A stretch of 64,000 nt of DNA from assembly GCF_030272615.1 (NCBI RefSeq), contig NC_081414.1:336677927-336741926 (forward strand). The letters run 5' to 3'. The translations under genes were made by a program, and so were the position numbers. Position 1 is the stretch's first letter, and each line of letters begins with the position of its first letter. Of the stretch, positions 11,401-23,134 are shown piece by piece. This DNA is from Cryptomeria japonica. Lineage: Eukaryota > Streptophyta > Pinopsida > Cupressales > Cupressaceae. The notes under the pieces were generated by a model, which saw only the letters and a program-made list of their open reading frames with translations, was not told the origin of the DNA and searched no databases.

Positions 11401-12000
11401 ATTAGCAGTCAGTTTATAGGTATTTATAATTATACTACAGTTCTTGAGTCATATTACAATTTCAATTTGCAAAATTGCAATACTATAGTTGTCATTGATG
11501 ATTTTTGATATTGTATTCCTTGAATTTGTCAATCAGAAGTAGAACGGATACTTATTTCATATTTTTAATTGTGAATTTGAATTATTACTAAACAATTGAA
11601 TTATTAGTAAATTGGTATTTGGTTCCACATTATGTAACATGTTGAACATGAAATGCAATAATTTGTGTCAGAAGATCCATAAAATTATTCATATTGCATA
11701 ACTGTTACTGCTAGAACCTTTCTACTGTTCTACATTAAATGCTTAAAATGATGTTCATGGCGATTAGGGTTTTGTGTTTGTTTTTTCTCTTAGTAAACTG
11801 AAGTTGTCATGCGTTGAAAATCTGAGTTGTCCTCTATTTATTTGTCCATGTCAATGTCAAGTGTGGTCAAACGGTTGGTTAGACATGTTTAATGGTTATC
11901 ACTAGCTCGCAGGTCCTTTATCATCAAGTCAGTTTAAGTCGCGAGCTTGCGACTACTGGGAGATTTTAGTTGTCGCTAGCTTGCAAGATGTTTTGTACTT
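11401..12000. other. Non-coding region after the transposase gene
   Basis: AT-rich up to about 11850, possibly the 3' UTR of the transposase. From about 11880 the first GCGA/TCGC motifs appear (GCGAGCTTGCGACT near 11941). No open frame of interest. Confidence 0.4.
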
Positions 12001-13390
12001 GACCATTTTATGTTGCAAGGTTGCGACTAGGTGTGATTTTATGTTGTCACACGGTCACGAGGTGTTCATGGTTAAGTCATTTTAATTTGCCATCATGCGA
12101 TGTAGTTGGTATGAGGTATCACAGCTTAGTTGGTTTCGTCATTTGCTCGCAAGTTTTGAAGTTGTTTAGCATTTTAAGTTGTGATCTGGCGACAGGTAAG
12201 TTTTGGTCTGATTTTGTGGTCATTGTATGCTTGCGGGTTTGTAAGTCTTAAGTCAAAAAGTGTTGCGAGCATGCGATGGCGGTTAAGTGCCTTGTTATTG
12301 CGGGATCGCAAGGGTTTAAGTCAAGTTAAGTTTCGATTTGTGAGCTTGCGATGAAATAAGTTATTTTGTTAGATCAACGGTTGTCGCTCACTCGCGAGAT
12401 TCTATGAGGATTTGTAAAAGGGGTTGCGAGCTTGCGATTAAGCGGATTTGGTAGCATTGTCGCTAACTTGTCGGTTCCTTTCCTGATTGTTATAACCGGT
12501 TGAGAGTGTGTGATTAAAGATGGGGATTGACATGTGGACTTGTTTGTTAGGTTCTGTAAAAGTTTTGACATGATCGAGCTGAGATTTTGACATTTGTACG
12601 ATTGCATTAATACATTCTATCAGTTTAATTGAATTAATGCCACACTAGGTAGTTCATGCAAGTGTGGCAGTTAATGAGACTTGGTCACTTGAGAGAAGTG
12701 AGTCAGTGACAGCGCCCAAATACCATTTTATGTTGCGAGGTTGCTACTGGGTGTGATTTTATATTATCACAAGGTCGTGAGGTGTTCGCGGTTAAGTCAT
12801 TTTAATTTGCGATCATGCGATGCGGTTAAGTTGCTTGCTCGCAGGTTTTGAAGTTGTTTAGCATTTTAAGTTGCGATCTGGAAATAGGTAAGTTTTGGTA
12901 TGATTTTGTGGTCATTGCATGCTCGCGGGTTTGTAAGTCTTAAGTCAAAAAGTGTTGCGAGCATGCAAAGGCAGTTAAGTGTCTTGTTGTCGCGGGATCG
13001 CAAGGGTTTAAGTCAAGTTAAGTTTCTAGTTGCAAGCTTGCGATGAAATAAGTTATTTTGTTAGATCAACGGTTGTCGTTCACTCATGAGATTATTTGAG
13101 GATTCGTAAAAGGGGTTGCGAGCTTGCGATTAAGAGGATTTGGTAGCATTGTGGCTAACTTGCTAACACGTGGACTTGTTTGCCGGGTTCTGTAAAATTT
13201 TTGAATGCCAATCGCCAATCAAATAGAAGGGCATGAATTCAAATTTCGCTCGAGTACTTGAGTTTGAAGTTTGAATTAATGTCATTATGCCACAGTAGCT
13301 ATCTAGTTCATGCAAGTGTGGAAATTAATGGGACTTGAGACTTGAGAGAAGTGACGGTGCCCAAAATTCAAATAGTAAATACCATAAATT
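12001..13390. repeat. 720-bp direct tandem duplication rich in TGCGAGC(T/A)TGCGA motifs
   Basis: TTTTATGTTGC(A/G)AGGTTGC at 12007 recurs at 12727, a 720-bp period, and similarity continues to about 13390. Blocks match in order: GATCTGG..AC/ATAGGTAAG, GTCAAAAAGTGTTGCGAGCA, GGGATCGCAAGGGTTTAAGT, AAAAGGGGTTGCGAGCTTGC, TTCATGCAAGTGTGG. The near-palindrome TGCGAGCTTGCGA recurs several times per copy. The second copy ends about 150 bp before the ATG at 13543, so the duplicated sequence may be promoter or enhancer DNA of that gene. Confidence 0.8.
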
Positions 13391-13542
13391 GCATGATCGA
13401 GCCGAGGTTTTGTATAATTGCATTTGTATTCTATCTTCGAGGTAATCCAGTGAATTGAGCTCTGCAACAACGTTGGAGAATTCAGAGTGTTGGGTGTGAG
13501 AAAATTTTAGAAAATTGGTTAAGTTTTTCTCCTGCAACTAAA

Positions 13543-16500
13543 ATGAGCCAGGCGACGAGTGGTGTTGGAGGTTCCAAGCCCAAGTCCAAGCCCAAGGCCA
13601 CGACAAGTGGAGCAGGTGAACTTGGAGGTTCCAAGGCCAGTGCCACTAAGGAAACGATGGCTAAGAAATACAAAGATGAATTTGTAGATTTGATGCCAGG
13701 GACTTCCGTTGCTTTGAATACAAATCATTTGGTAAGGAGAGATTTATGGAGCCAATGCAAAAACCCTACCACGCTTAATATGACTGGTTTTGCTCTGTTT
13801 TATTATTTCTGGAAAAACAGGGTTAAGGGTGTCCCGATGTCAAACCCTTGGGATTTAAATATGGAAAAGTTAATTGTGCCAGATGTGTATGTTGATGTGG
13901 ATTTGATCAAAGAGTTGGGCAAATGCTATTGCCCAGTATCTAGGGTAATCAGAAGAAAGAACCAGTCTGCCCTAGTTTCAATTAACAGAGCTAGCTTTGT
14001 TGAAGCTTTCTAGATTACTGGTGCTGCATGTACAGATATAGATTTGGAGTGGATTGCAGAGGATTATGACAAATACAAAGGTGTTATCAAGAAGCATGCA
14101 ATGCCCAGATACATGCCTAGGGTGAATAAGAAGCCGATTATAATTCCAGAGAGTATCAAACCACCATTTGACATCACACCTTTCCACCATTATATGCATT
14201 GTACAATCTATGGATTATGCAGAGTGTTGGGTTTTGATGGAGATTCAACAGTGTCAGCTGAATTACTGATGATGGACATGGACATTCAACACCCAGATGT
14301 TAACAAAGATTATGATTATGTGGGCTATGTGGTTGAACACATTGATAATGCTCTAGTTGAAATTTAGAGTGGTGCACCCAGCCCTACATTCAAGCATTAT
14401 TCATTGCTGATGCATTTAATCTTGTTCTATAATGTTGAGTTCGTGGATAAAGAATTGGAGCTTTTCAAAGAATAATTCGGTGTCTTAGTGCCAATACAAA
14501 GATGGACCCAGGTTTGGGATAGTAATTCTCCCCATTCTTCTTTCCTTTTCTTTGAAAATTGGATTGTTTCGCCAATTATGGAAATGCTAGGAATAAATAG
14601 GGAACGATTGTCAATTAATGTTAGGAGAGTTTTGAGACCTTACCAGTATGTTCCAAACTGGCCTATTTCACATAACTAGGGGGACTATATTTTTTTGATA
14701 ACTTTACTGTGATGAGAGTCTATGGGTGTCCTCAGCCTCCCCATATTTTACCAAAAATTGTTCCAATTAGGATTTCTTTTATGGAGTTTATCTGGCAATT
14801 GACCCTAGTTGAAAAAGAATACCTTGATAAACACGGGAAGGGTACTTTTCTTCCTAGGCTTTGGGTTGTGTCTGATTTTACCATTGGTAGGAGTTCCTTT
14901 GATGAAGTAAACATTTTCCTTAAACATTATAGGTTGGTTAATGTTGTGTCTAGATTCTGTGATCTGGAACAAATTATTAAAGTTGCAATGCCAAAAATGA
15001 CACCTTGGGCCAGAATAAAGGACCATGACCATTGGATGATGAAGATGTGGTTAGAAATTTGCTGAGAAAAGATGAAGTACAAGAAAGGAGAAGAAAATGG
15101 AAAAATTTGATGAGAGTTGAAGCAGAATTGTTGGCTGCTGACCCTAGTTTCTCAGGTTTTTGCCTTGATAGCCTGTACCTAGAGAGGATTAACAAACTGC
15201 TGAGTTTATATGAAACTCTGATGGAACAAATGCCTCAAATTCCAAAAGTGACTGCTCAGTAGCAAGACCCCCAAGATGGACATTCTTCACATGGAAAGAG
15301 GCCACTTAGTGTGTTTGCTAATGATGTAGAGAGTGGGGATGAAGTTCAATCTACCCGAGTGCCAGCTGCAAAGAAATAAAAAACCACTGAGGTCGGTACA
15401 ATTGTGAGGAGAGACCCTACTAGAGCAATTGTTACAGAACAAGGACACTTCTTTCATCAAATAAGGACACATCTTAGAGAAGTAGGGCAGAATGAAGAAC
15501 AGGGAGAAACAAACGAATCCCTTGCTCAAGGCTTTGATGAGCGTGTGATGTTGTCAAATGAGTTCATGAAAGATGATGACTTTATTAAGTCAAATGAATT
15601 TAAAATTTTTTTGACAAGGTTGAAACAAAATCAATTAAAACAAAATCTGATCATAGAGGAAGCAAATGAAGAAAAGAAAGAGGAGATCATCAAGGCACTG
15701 TAGGAATATGATCCTGACAGGGAGGAAATATCTGTGGAACAGGAAAGACAATTGATAAAGAGTACTAGTATGATTATGATGCCTGACTGGGATATCCAGT
15801 CTATTTTTATTATTGATCAGATTAGGAAGCAAGAGGACCCAATGTTTAGAACTAAACTTGAAATTGGAGATGTAATAAGAGGATCAGGATTTAATCCTAA
15901 GTCAAAGACACTTGTTGCTTGGTCTTTGGCCCCTTCCATTAAAAAGCCCCACCTTCTAAATATCCAAGTAGAAAAGAAAGCTGATAGAATGATTTGGAAC
16001 TTGCAGAACACAATTGACATGGAGATTGCCTCATTTTTTACTCAAGTTTCTTTCATGAATTTATCAAAAACAAAGGATTTGTCAAGAAGATACACAGAAA
16101 CATATACCCAATTGATTGCATTGTCTAAAAACTATGAAGAGACACTGATGAAGAAGGGCGCTCTGGATGAAGAGTTAGTGGAGTTGAAAGAAAAAATTGC
16201 AAATGAGCCCCCTCCAATACAGATTACAGAACAAGTACAAGAAATACCAGCTGATGTGAAAGCAAAAATGGAGGAATACACAGGGAAAAGTGAAAAGCTT
16301 GAAAAGGAACAAAATGTCAAGGCTATCTTTGTTGTGTCAGGAATTCTGAAACACATGATTAGTGTATTGAAAGACAAATTGATGGTTGTGCATGATATGC
16401 ACATTTCTTTGAAAGAGGCAAGCAAAACATCCTCTGAGGCTGTCGCTTTTCTTGGACCTTTGTTCAATGTTTGGTCAGGAAGAAGTAGATTAATGGATAA

Positions 16501-17014
16501 GCTAGATACTGCAATGATGTATAGTGATGAGTTCCCTCCCAAGATCAGTGACACTAAAGACATGGTGGAGGTAATGAATGCAGCTTATGCATTTTTCATA
16601 GGGAAGGATGTGCTTATAAATGAAAAATTGCAGACATTTGGGGAAGGTTATAATAAATTGGTGCCTTCAATTTATAGTAGTAATGGAGATTTGAAATCAG
16701 TTTATGATTGGACCAGTGAATTTGATTTGATTCTGGAGCAAGAAGAAATAATCAAGCATGTAAATGAACAGGTTGATGCTAATTTCCTTAACGGCCTACT
16801 TGATTCACTATTCAAGGTTGAGGTTGACCATGCAAAGTTTATTGTTGAGTCCAGGGCAATTATAGATGCTAGATGGACAGATTCAGTTGCAAAGTTGGAA
16901 GAGGTAAAGGCATTCAGTTGGCCAATAGACAAAGAGGTGGACAGGTGGCAAGCCATGCTAAAGCCAAAGAAGAAATCTCAGGTTGAGGTTGCTACCCAAG
17001 ATTCCTCACAGTAA
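13543..17014 (+). pseudogene. Second gene of the hAT element: ~1,157-codon protein of unknown function, 5' half broken, 3' 426 codons open
   Basis: ATG 13543 starts a Ser/Gly/Lys-rich tail (KPKSKPKA..), then a globular region (DEFVDLMPGTSVALN, GFALFYYFWKN, NPWDLNMEKL, GKCYCPVSRVIRR). Stops lie at 14011, 14365, 14473, 14677, 15260, 15377 and 15701. One-base shifts fall in a T-run near 14692 and near 15031. From 15734 the frame is open for 426 codons to TAA at 17012-17014. This part is charged and helical with likely coiled coils (LSKNYEETLMKKGALDEEL, around residues 130-200 of the open part) and a basic end (KPKKKSQ). I find no signal peptide, membrane segment or catalytic motif I can name, and I do not recognise the family. 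It could be an accessory transposition protein or a captured host gene. It has no visible introns. Confidence 0.6.
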
Positions 17015-18950
17015 TCCTAAGCTTGTTGAATCCTCAGGTTGAGGTTGCCACTTTTATTGATCAATGATATTAAACTTGAAAACTCTTATATTAATATAGT
17101 TATAATAGCTCAACTATTCAAGAATTTGATAAGTGCATAGTTGAATCGCATTGTGAATTTACTTTCTGATATCATTATGAATATAATATCAATATCATTT
17201 GCAGTTTGAGCAATGTGATCTTCACATAATTGTCTTTGTGTTGAATTTATGTTTTCACTGTGAATTGAATGGTCAAGGGTTTTTCAGTTTACATATGAAT
17301 TTGGGTTGTGTAACTATATGTAATGGCATTATTCATAATTTCATTCCTATTTATCTGCAAATGAATCTTATTGAAGTTTATTATCAGGTTGTCTTGAACT
17401 GTAAGTGACTCTATGCCCTAGGATAAGGCATTGGTTTGTTGTCTTGATGTTTTACTAATTATGTTGTATAATTGTATTCCTATCTAATAATCTATTGTGG
17501 TGTTTAATACTTTCATTCTTAATACTCTTATGATTTTATATGCTATTGATGTTTATGTAATATATATGGAGGTGTTCTATGACTCTATAATCCGCCCACC
17601 AATTACAATGAGGTGAATCCTTAATTATTTAATATGATTCCAGACTAACAAAATTTTTGCATTCCTGGGCATAATAGGATTAGAAAGCATTAAATGAAAA
17701 ATTACATACACCATAACAATGCAACAAATGAAAAAAATTAAATCTCATGATTATGATCATTTGAAAGAGATAGAATTATACACAAAATAAATTTATATAT
17801 AGACAAATCTTGACACTAAATGCTTTTCATTTGCTCTATAAATGACTATACAGTATACAACTTGCTCCCTTCACCTAGAGTCTAGAATCACTATTGGAAC
17901 CAGAAAAGGAACCCCAATGACTATACAACTTGCAAAACTGCTTGAGCCATGCCATTATCACCCTGATGCCTTCATTTCGGATGGAATGTGAGATGTTACG
18001 TTCTGTCCAAGTCCAACAAATTGTTTACAAATTGAGGAGGAAGCCTTCATGCCTAGGATCAAAGAAAATGGAAAGAGGAACTTGAGCCTTCATGCCCACG
18101 ATCAGGGAAAGTGGAAACAGGAGCTTTAGCGTAAATGTAATCTGTTGCAGGGGGGGCATTGCGACTTCCATGTCATCATAAAGATGACTGGCTGCTACTC
18201 CCCACCCAAAAAAATCCTTCTTTCATTCCCCTGTGGGCCCCTTCTTCAAACCCCTTGCCATCCTATGGCAGAGTAGAAGCAGAGGATGTGCCATGCTTGG
18301 CCCTTCTTGACAAAAAAGGCTTTCACACCCCCTTTGGAAATCCTTCTCACTTTCACAACCCCTTTGACAATAAACAAACTCACAAAGAAGAAAACAAAAA
18401 AACACCCATCCGGTATCATAGAGCACACAACAAGTACAACTCCATGCACGATCCTGCTCAAACATCATCTTCCTTTTTGAGGAAAAAAACCACTCTCAGA
18501 AAATGAAAAAGGTTTATTTTATCTTCTACCAATTAAGTCACCACTCCATTGTATTTATAACATTTTCACACTTCATTTGGTGATGCTCATTCTGCATTCA
18601 CATGAAAAATTATCATTTTGGTGGTTTTCAACATGACTGTAGACTCTAGATTCCTAGAAGTCATCATCATGCCTATCAAATCCACTGCATCCTGCTAAGG
18701 CTCATCTATTGTGAATGATTTTGTTCTGATTTTATTCCTCCTTGATTGGACAAATTCTGCTTCAAAATCCTTGACAACAAGCAACCTAAGCTCTTATTTC
18801 TCATAGAAATCCATGATCTCCCATCTCGAACTCAAAAGCTATCAAATCCTTTTATGCCTCTGAAACCGTTGTTCTCGCTTGTCTAATCAACCTCGACTCA
18901 AGAGAAACCTTCAAACTAGTCCCTCAGGAACGAGTCAACATCCAAGCCTT
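17015..18950. other. Non-coding part of the hAT element, possible eroded gene fragment near 18830-18945
   Basis: 17015-17600 is AT-rich and may be the 3' UTR of the preceding gene. The 115-codon frame at 18159-18506 is Pro/His/Lys-rich without a domain, and I do not call it a gene. Near 18839-18949 the + strand reads SFYASETVVLACLINLDSRE without stops for about 37 codons. That could be a fragment of a captured gene, but it is too short to name. Confidence 0.3.
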
Positions 18951-19430
18951 AAAAATTTTAGGTTGCAAGCTGGCGACCAGATAGTTTGTGGTTAAGTTTT
19001 ATGGTTATCGCTAGCTCATGAGGTAAAATGTCTGAAGATGTGATCAAGTCGCGATTTGGTGACAAGTTGGTTTGGGTTTACATTGCGAGGTCTCTAGCTT
19101 TTTGGGTGTTAGCTTTTTATGTTACCGAGCTGGAGATTGTTAGTGAAATTGCTTTGGTCGTGAGGTCTCGAGTTGGTCTGAGATAAATAGTTTTATGTTG
19201 GCGAGTACGCGACAAGGGTTAAAGTTTGTAAGTTACCACTATCTCCAAGTCGTTGCGGTCATGAGGACTTAACATTTGTGGTCGAGAATTGGCGAGTGCC
19301 AGTTCAATTTCCCTTAGTCGCTAGATCTCGAGGTTAAAAAGGCTTAGCATTTTCAGCTTGCGAGTTGGAGATAGAGAGAGTTGACAACTGTGAGAGGTAG
19401 AGAGTTGATGACTGTGTGCCATGTGTTTTA
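18951..19430. repeat. Right GCGA/TCGC-rich zone of the hAT element
   Basis: Motifs such as TGCAAGCTGGCGACC, ATCGCTAGCTC, TCGCGATTTGG and TTGGCGAGTACGCGAC recur every 30-60 bases. They resemble, loosely and in the same style, the 11.9-13.2 kb zone. The mirrored placement of such zones suggests a structural role in the element. Confidence 0.5.
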
Positions 19431-19449
19431 ATTACTTAAAGTTAATATC

Positions 19450-19615
19450 TTAAAATCGCCAAAATTTTATTTTTATGGTTTGAAAATAGCTTGAAATCGC
19501 CAATATTTTATTTTTATGGTTTGAAAATAGCATGAAATCGCCAGTATTTTATTTTTATGGTTTGAAAATAGGTTGAAATCGCCAATGCAAATATTTTTCT
19601 GGTTTTAAAAACATT
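19450..19615. repeat. 41-bp tandem repeat, four units, in the right hAT subterminal region
   Basis: Units start near 19450, 19491, 19532 and 19573 with TGAAATCGCCAATATTTTAT and TTTTATGGTTTGAAAATAG. The fourth diverges in its second half. Each unit carries one AATCGCC motif. More AATTCGC(C/T)A motifs continue to 19790. Confidence 0.85.
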
Positions 19616-19840
19616 ACCATTCGCCCATGCAATTATTTTTTGGGTTTTAAAAATAGTACAATTCGCTAGGATTTTTCACAAACTTTGAGCAATCACGGCT
19701 AATTCGCCAATGGAGATTATTATTTTTCTCCCTAAACCGCAAAAATTCGCTAATAAAATTAAAATTTTCCTCAGAATTATACAACTTTCGCTAGGTTTTT
19801 ACACCTTGTCCAAGGGGGGGGTTTCTTAAAGTTTTCCCTA

Positions 19841-19848
19841 GACGTATT
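19841..19848. repeat. Right target-site duplication of the hAT element (GACGTATT)
   Basis: Pairs with GATGTATT at 7838-7845. The interrupted LTR sequence resumes here. Confidence 0.8.
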
Positions 19849-21593
19849 AGATATGATTAAATTTGAAATGCAAATGAAGGTGATAAATAATATGCATCAA
19901 AAAGAAATTTGAAAATAATGTATGATGTTTTTTATATATATGTTGACGTATTGTTATTATTACATGGGCTATCTTATTGATGTTTTTATTGAGTAATGAG
20001 CTATTGTAGGGTGACAAAGATGAAATGTGGTTGAGGTAGAGTTTTCCTAGCTCAATGGCAACTCGGTCGGTATTATGGGAACTTGTACACACACATACTT
20101 AGTTGATAGCAATGCATGGTTTCATTGAACTAGCTAAATGATGAAATGTTTAATCATCAATGTGAATTATTGTGTCAGATAGAAATATAAATGATTTTCT
20201 TTCTAGTTATTAAAAAAAAGATTGATCTAGAAACAAAATTTATTTAGAAAATTAGCCAAATTAAGAAAATAAATGAAAAAAATATGCATTTTTAGTTTTT
20301 ATATACAAATTAAAATGAGTTATTTTTTATTATTTCAAAGATTATGTTAATAAGAGAAAAGAAAGTTAACTGACTAACAATGCTTCCTTTGTTATATGCA
20401 TTGATTTTTAAACATATAGATTCTATTTTTGCCTCATGCAATTTTGAACGGGTGGGAAACTTGACACCTCAACTGAATCATGTAATGGAAACTTAAATGT
20501 TAACCAGAAACTTACAGAAAATAAATTTCCACATGTGGTCTTAATATGCCAAGTGTAGAGGGAAGCTGAGTTAAAAAATGACGATGACAACCAGTAAAGA
20601 AGACATGCACAAACTTAGTCGAGAAGATAGAGATAAGAAATCATGACAAGAAGGGGGAAGAATAAAACAAATCAGAGGGAAGACTTGTAAACAAAGGAAA
20701 GATACTAGAGAATCTTTTCTAGAAAGGAAAACGTAGGGAAAAAAAAAAGAGAAACATCTTCTTATTGAATTAGCGAGATGATTTAGCGGAGGGCACCGGG
20801 TATGTTTAGGGGAAGCAGAGACAAGTGACTAGAAATTTTAGTGCTTACATAAGACAATCTCAACCTCAATCCAAATTATTCCTAGGTAAGTACCCTCATA
20901 CTGCAAACTATTGAAATGTTTTAGTTGATAACTGTTTGAAGCCTCCCATGAGCCTTGTATTTTTGTGCATCAGACAATTATAGTAGATTCAAGGGTGATC
21001 CCACAATAGTGGGTTATACTTAGCCAACTTTGACACTAAAATAATTTTTTTGAAAAAATAACTTCACATTCGAACACTTATTACCACTAAATCTTAAGGA
21101 ATTTGTAGATGATGTAAACTAGTGATTTGTGTCATTTTGTATGTAGATTCTAAATTTTTTTTTTTGGAATTTTTTGGAATCAATTTGTACCCATTTTTCT
21201 AACACATAATTTTTTTTTTCATAATAGATAACAATGTGATTTTTTCAAGATACTCTGTTAGTAACACAACTTTTTTTTATAATAGATAACAATGTGATTC
21301 TTTCAAATTTATGTTTGTAACATCGATATATAATGTTTGTAATTGGTTTTATAACATTATAATTAGTATTTCATATTTTATTAAGTTTTGAAGTCGATTC
21401 TATGTATGTCTATATGAGCTTGTATCTATTCATGTCTATGTATGTGATATGAGCTTGTATCTATTCATTGAGTCAAAACGCTTCAAAGTAATGGTGAATA
21501 CCAAATGTCTATTAAATTGTCACTCTTCTCATTAGCGCAAATTCTTGTTATGAATCATGGTCATGATGGTATGAAATGCATGTGATAGTAATC
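19849..21593 (+). repeat. L (LTR-type sequence), copy A, right fragment
   Basis: Colinear with 23297-26146: shared AAATGCAAATGAAGGTGATA, CTCAATGGCAACTCGGTCGG, GGGCACCGGGTATGTTTAGG (second copy GGAACCGAGTATG) and TGATATGAGCTTGTATC. It lacks the SINE present at 24074-24363 and about 810 bp present at 25176-25988. Without those and the hAT insert, copies A and B are close to 1.9 kb each. Confidence 0.85.
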
Positions 21594-21976
21594 TCTTTTT
21601 GTTTGACCCTGCATTGTTTAGTCTAGCATTTTTATTTTTCTTTCTGATATCCCTTGGGTAATTGGTAGTAGCCAATGTCTTGGGAAATAGTGGTTGGCTT
21701 TAAACTAGAATCTGTTGAATCAATCACTTGAAAGTTTATTCTAGCATGATGCACACTTTTTTCTATACATGATTTCTTCCTTTAATACTCTTGATTCCTT
21801 TCATCTTGCTACCCTTGAGAGTTCACTATCCCTTAATTCAAGCATGCGATGCTAAAAACATCCTAAGATCACCATGTATAGCTACAGGTGCAAGAGTACA
21901 AGGATGTAGCGATACTCCATTCTTGAATTAATTCTATGAATATTAAAAAGGCATTTAATTTATTTTTTATAACGCT
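21594..21976. other. Joint between copy A of L and copy 2 of X
   Basis: These 383 bases have no counterpart after the end of similarity in copy B (26146). No coding or repeat feature is seen. It is either the rest of a longer L unit that differs in B or DNA trapped at the duplication joint. Confidence 0.4.
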
Positions 21977-23134
21977 CTAAGATAACACTTGATGATATAA
22001 ATTAGGGCTTTACCACCTAGAGGATTGATAAGGCCACTAAGATTCAAACTTATATTAAGGAGGAAAGATGAATCTAATTGATCCAACCCACAAGGTATGG
22101 AATGTAGATCAGACTAGTGTTCCTCCTTGTTTGAGTTGAAACTGAAATTGAAATTGTGCAAGTGTTAGGACACAATGAGAAATTGGACCAAAACAACAAT
22201 GACAAAATGCTCCATATTTCACACAGAGTATAGATAAATATATGAGAAGGGAAAATAGACTAGAACCTGTAGCTGAAAATCTAGGCCAAATTGTTGGGAC
22301 CAAGAGGGTGGGAGCGACCTGATCCTACAAATTTCAGGGCAAACAAGCTGGATTTTTTTTGGATCCAGAGAACACACAAAATCCACTACCAGAAGATCAG
22401 ACTAAATTTTTGGGACCAGGATAGTGGGATCTATTTGTTCCTTCAATTTTTGTGCCTATATAAGCTAAACTTGTTTGTCATCTATCTATCAAAATCTTCA
22501 ATCGCAACACCTAAAACAATTTCCTTAGATTGTGGTTCTTGATTGAAGGTTGATGATACAATGCTCTTTAGATGTGATCACTAATGTTCAATACAATAAC
22601 ATGACAAACACATGAACATGAATGACTAATCAAACACACATGCTTGCATGAAGATTGATGTGACTTTGCTCCGTTATGCTTGAAGATGGATGATGGATGA
22701 ATGAAGTTTTACCTTGAATATGCTTAATGCTTGAAGATTATGAATGCTCATGATATGATGTATGTCTCCTTCCCTCCTCAAATGAAGTGGTAGGATGCCT
22801 TTATATAGGGTTCCCTAGGTGAATTATCGATTAGGTCAACCTCAAACGATCAAGTTGAGTCATGAGGACAAAAATCCATCAAGGAGGGAAAGTGATCACT
22901 CTTATTCAAAATAGGTCAAGTTTAAGGAGGATTAGGGTTGTGGTGCCACCATGGTCCAAACAGGGGTGCCTCAACATCCCTATCCTCCAAGAATAGGACA
23001 AATAAAAAGGGCATAGTCCCAAGATGGGATCCACTCAATTGTGCAGTCAGGTGACATTAGATTTGGAGTAAAAAGGGCCAAAATGGGCCTATGGGAGAAT
23101 GAAGATAGGACCCACTAAAGTAGAAGCACAAATG
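21977..23134. repeat. Unit X, copy 2 (direct repeat of 6509-7676)
   Basis: The second copy of X is more intact in its central open frame (GATRSYKF-like style in one frame) but still not a gene. It ends at TGTTACAACC, the start of L copy B. Confidence 0.8.

Larger units (their letters stand above)
7846..19840 (+). mobile_element. Giant hAT-superfamily transposon, 11,995 bp, carrying a transposase pseudogene and a second large gene
   Basis: The element interrupts copy A of the L repeat. The broken LTR reads GGATGTATT|CAGAGAG on the left and CCCTA|GACGTATTAG on the right. The 8-bp flanking repeat and the ends (CAGAG on the left, TAGGG on the right read inward) match the 8-bp duplication and YARNG terminal pattern known for hAT elements. 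Outside the first five bases the terminal inverted repeat is weak. Both subterminal zones are rich in TTCGCC/AATCGCC motifs. Contents in order: hAT transposase gene (8605-11400), GCGA-rich zone with a 720-bp duplication (12001-13390), a long gene of unknown function (13543-17014), non-coding DNA, and a second GCGA-rich zone. At 12 kb it is large for a hAT element. Its genes are broken, so it is now immobile unless helped in trans. Confidence 0.8.

Noticed and set aside
18159-18506. 115-codon open frame in the hAT element
   Set aside because: Pro/His/Lys-rich, no domain, overlapping open frames on the other strand, and low-complexity base composition. Not supported as a gene.
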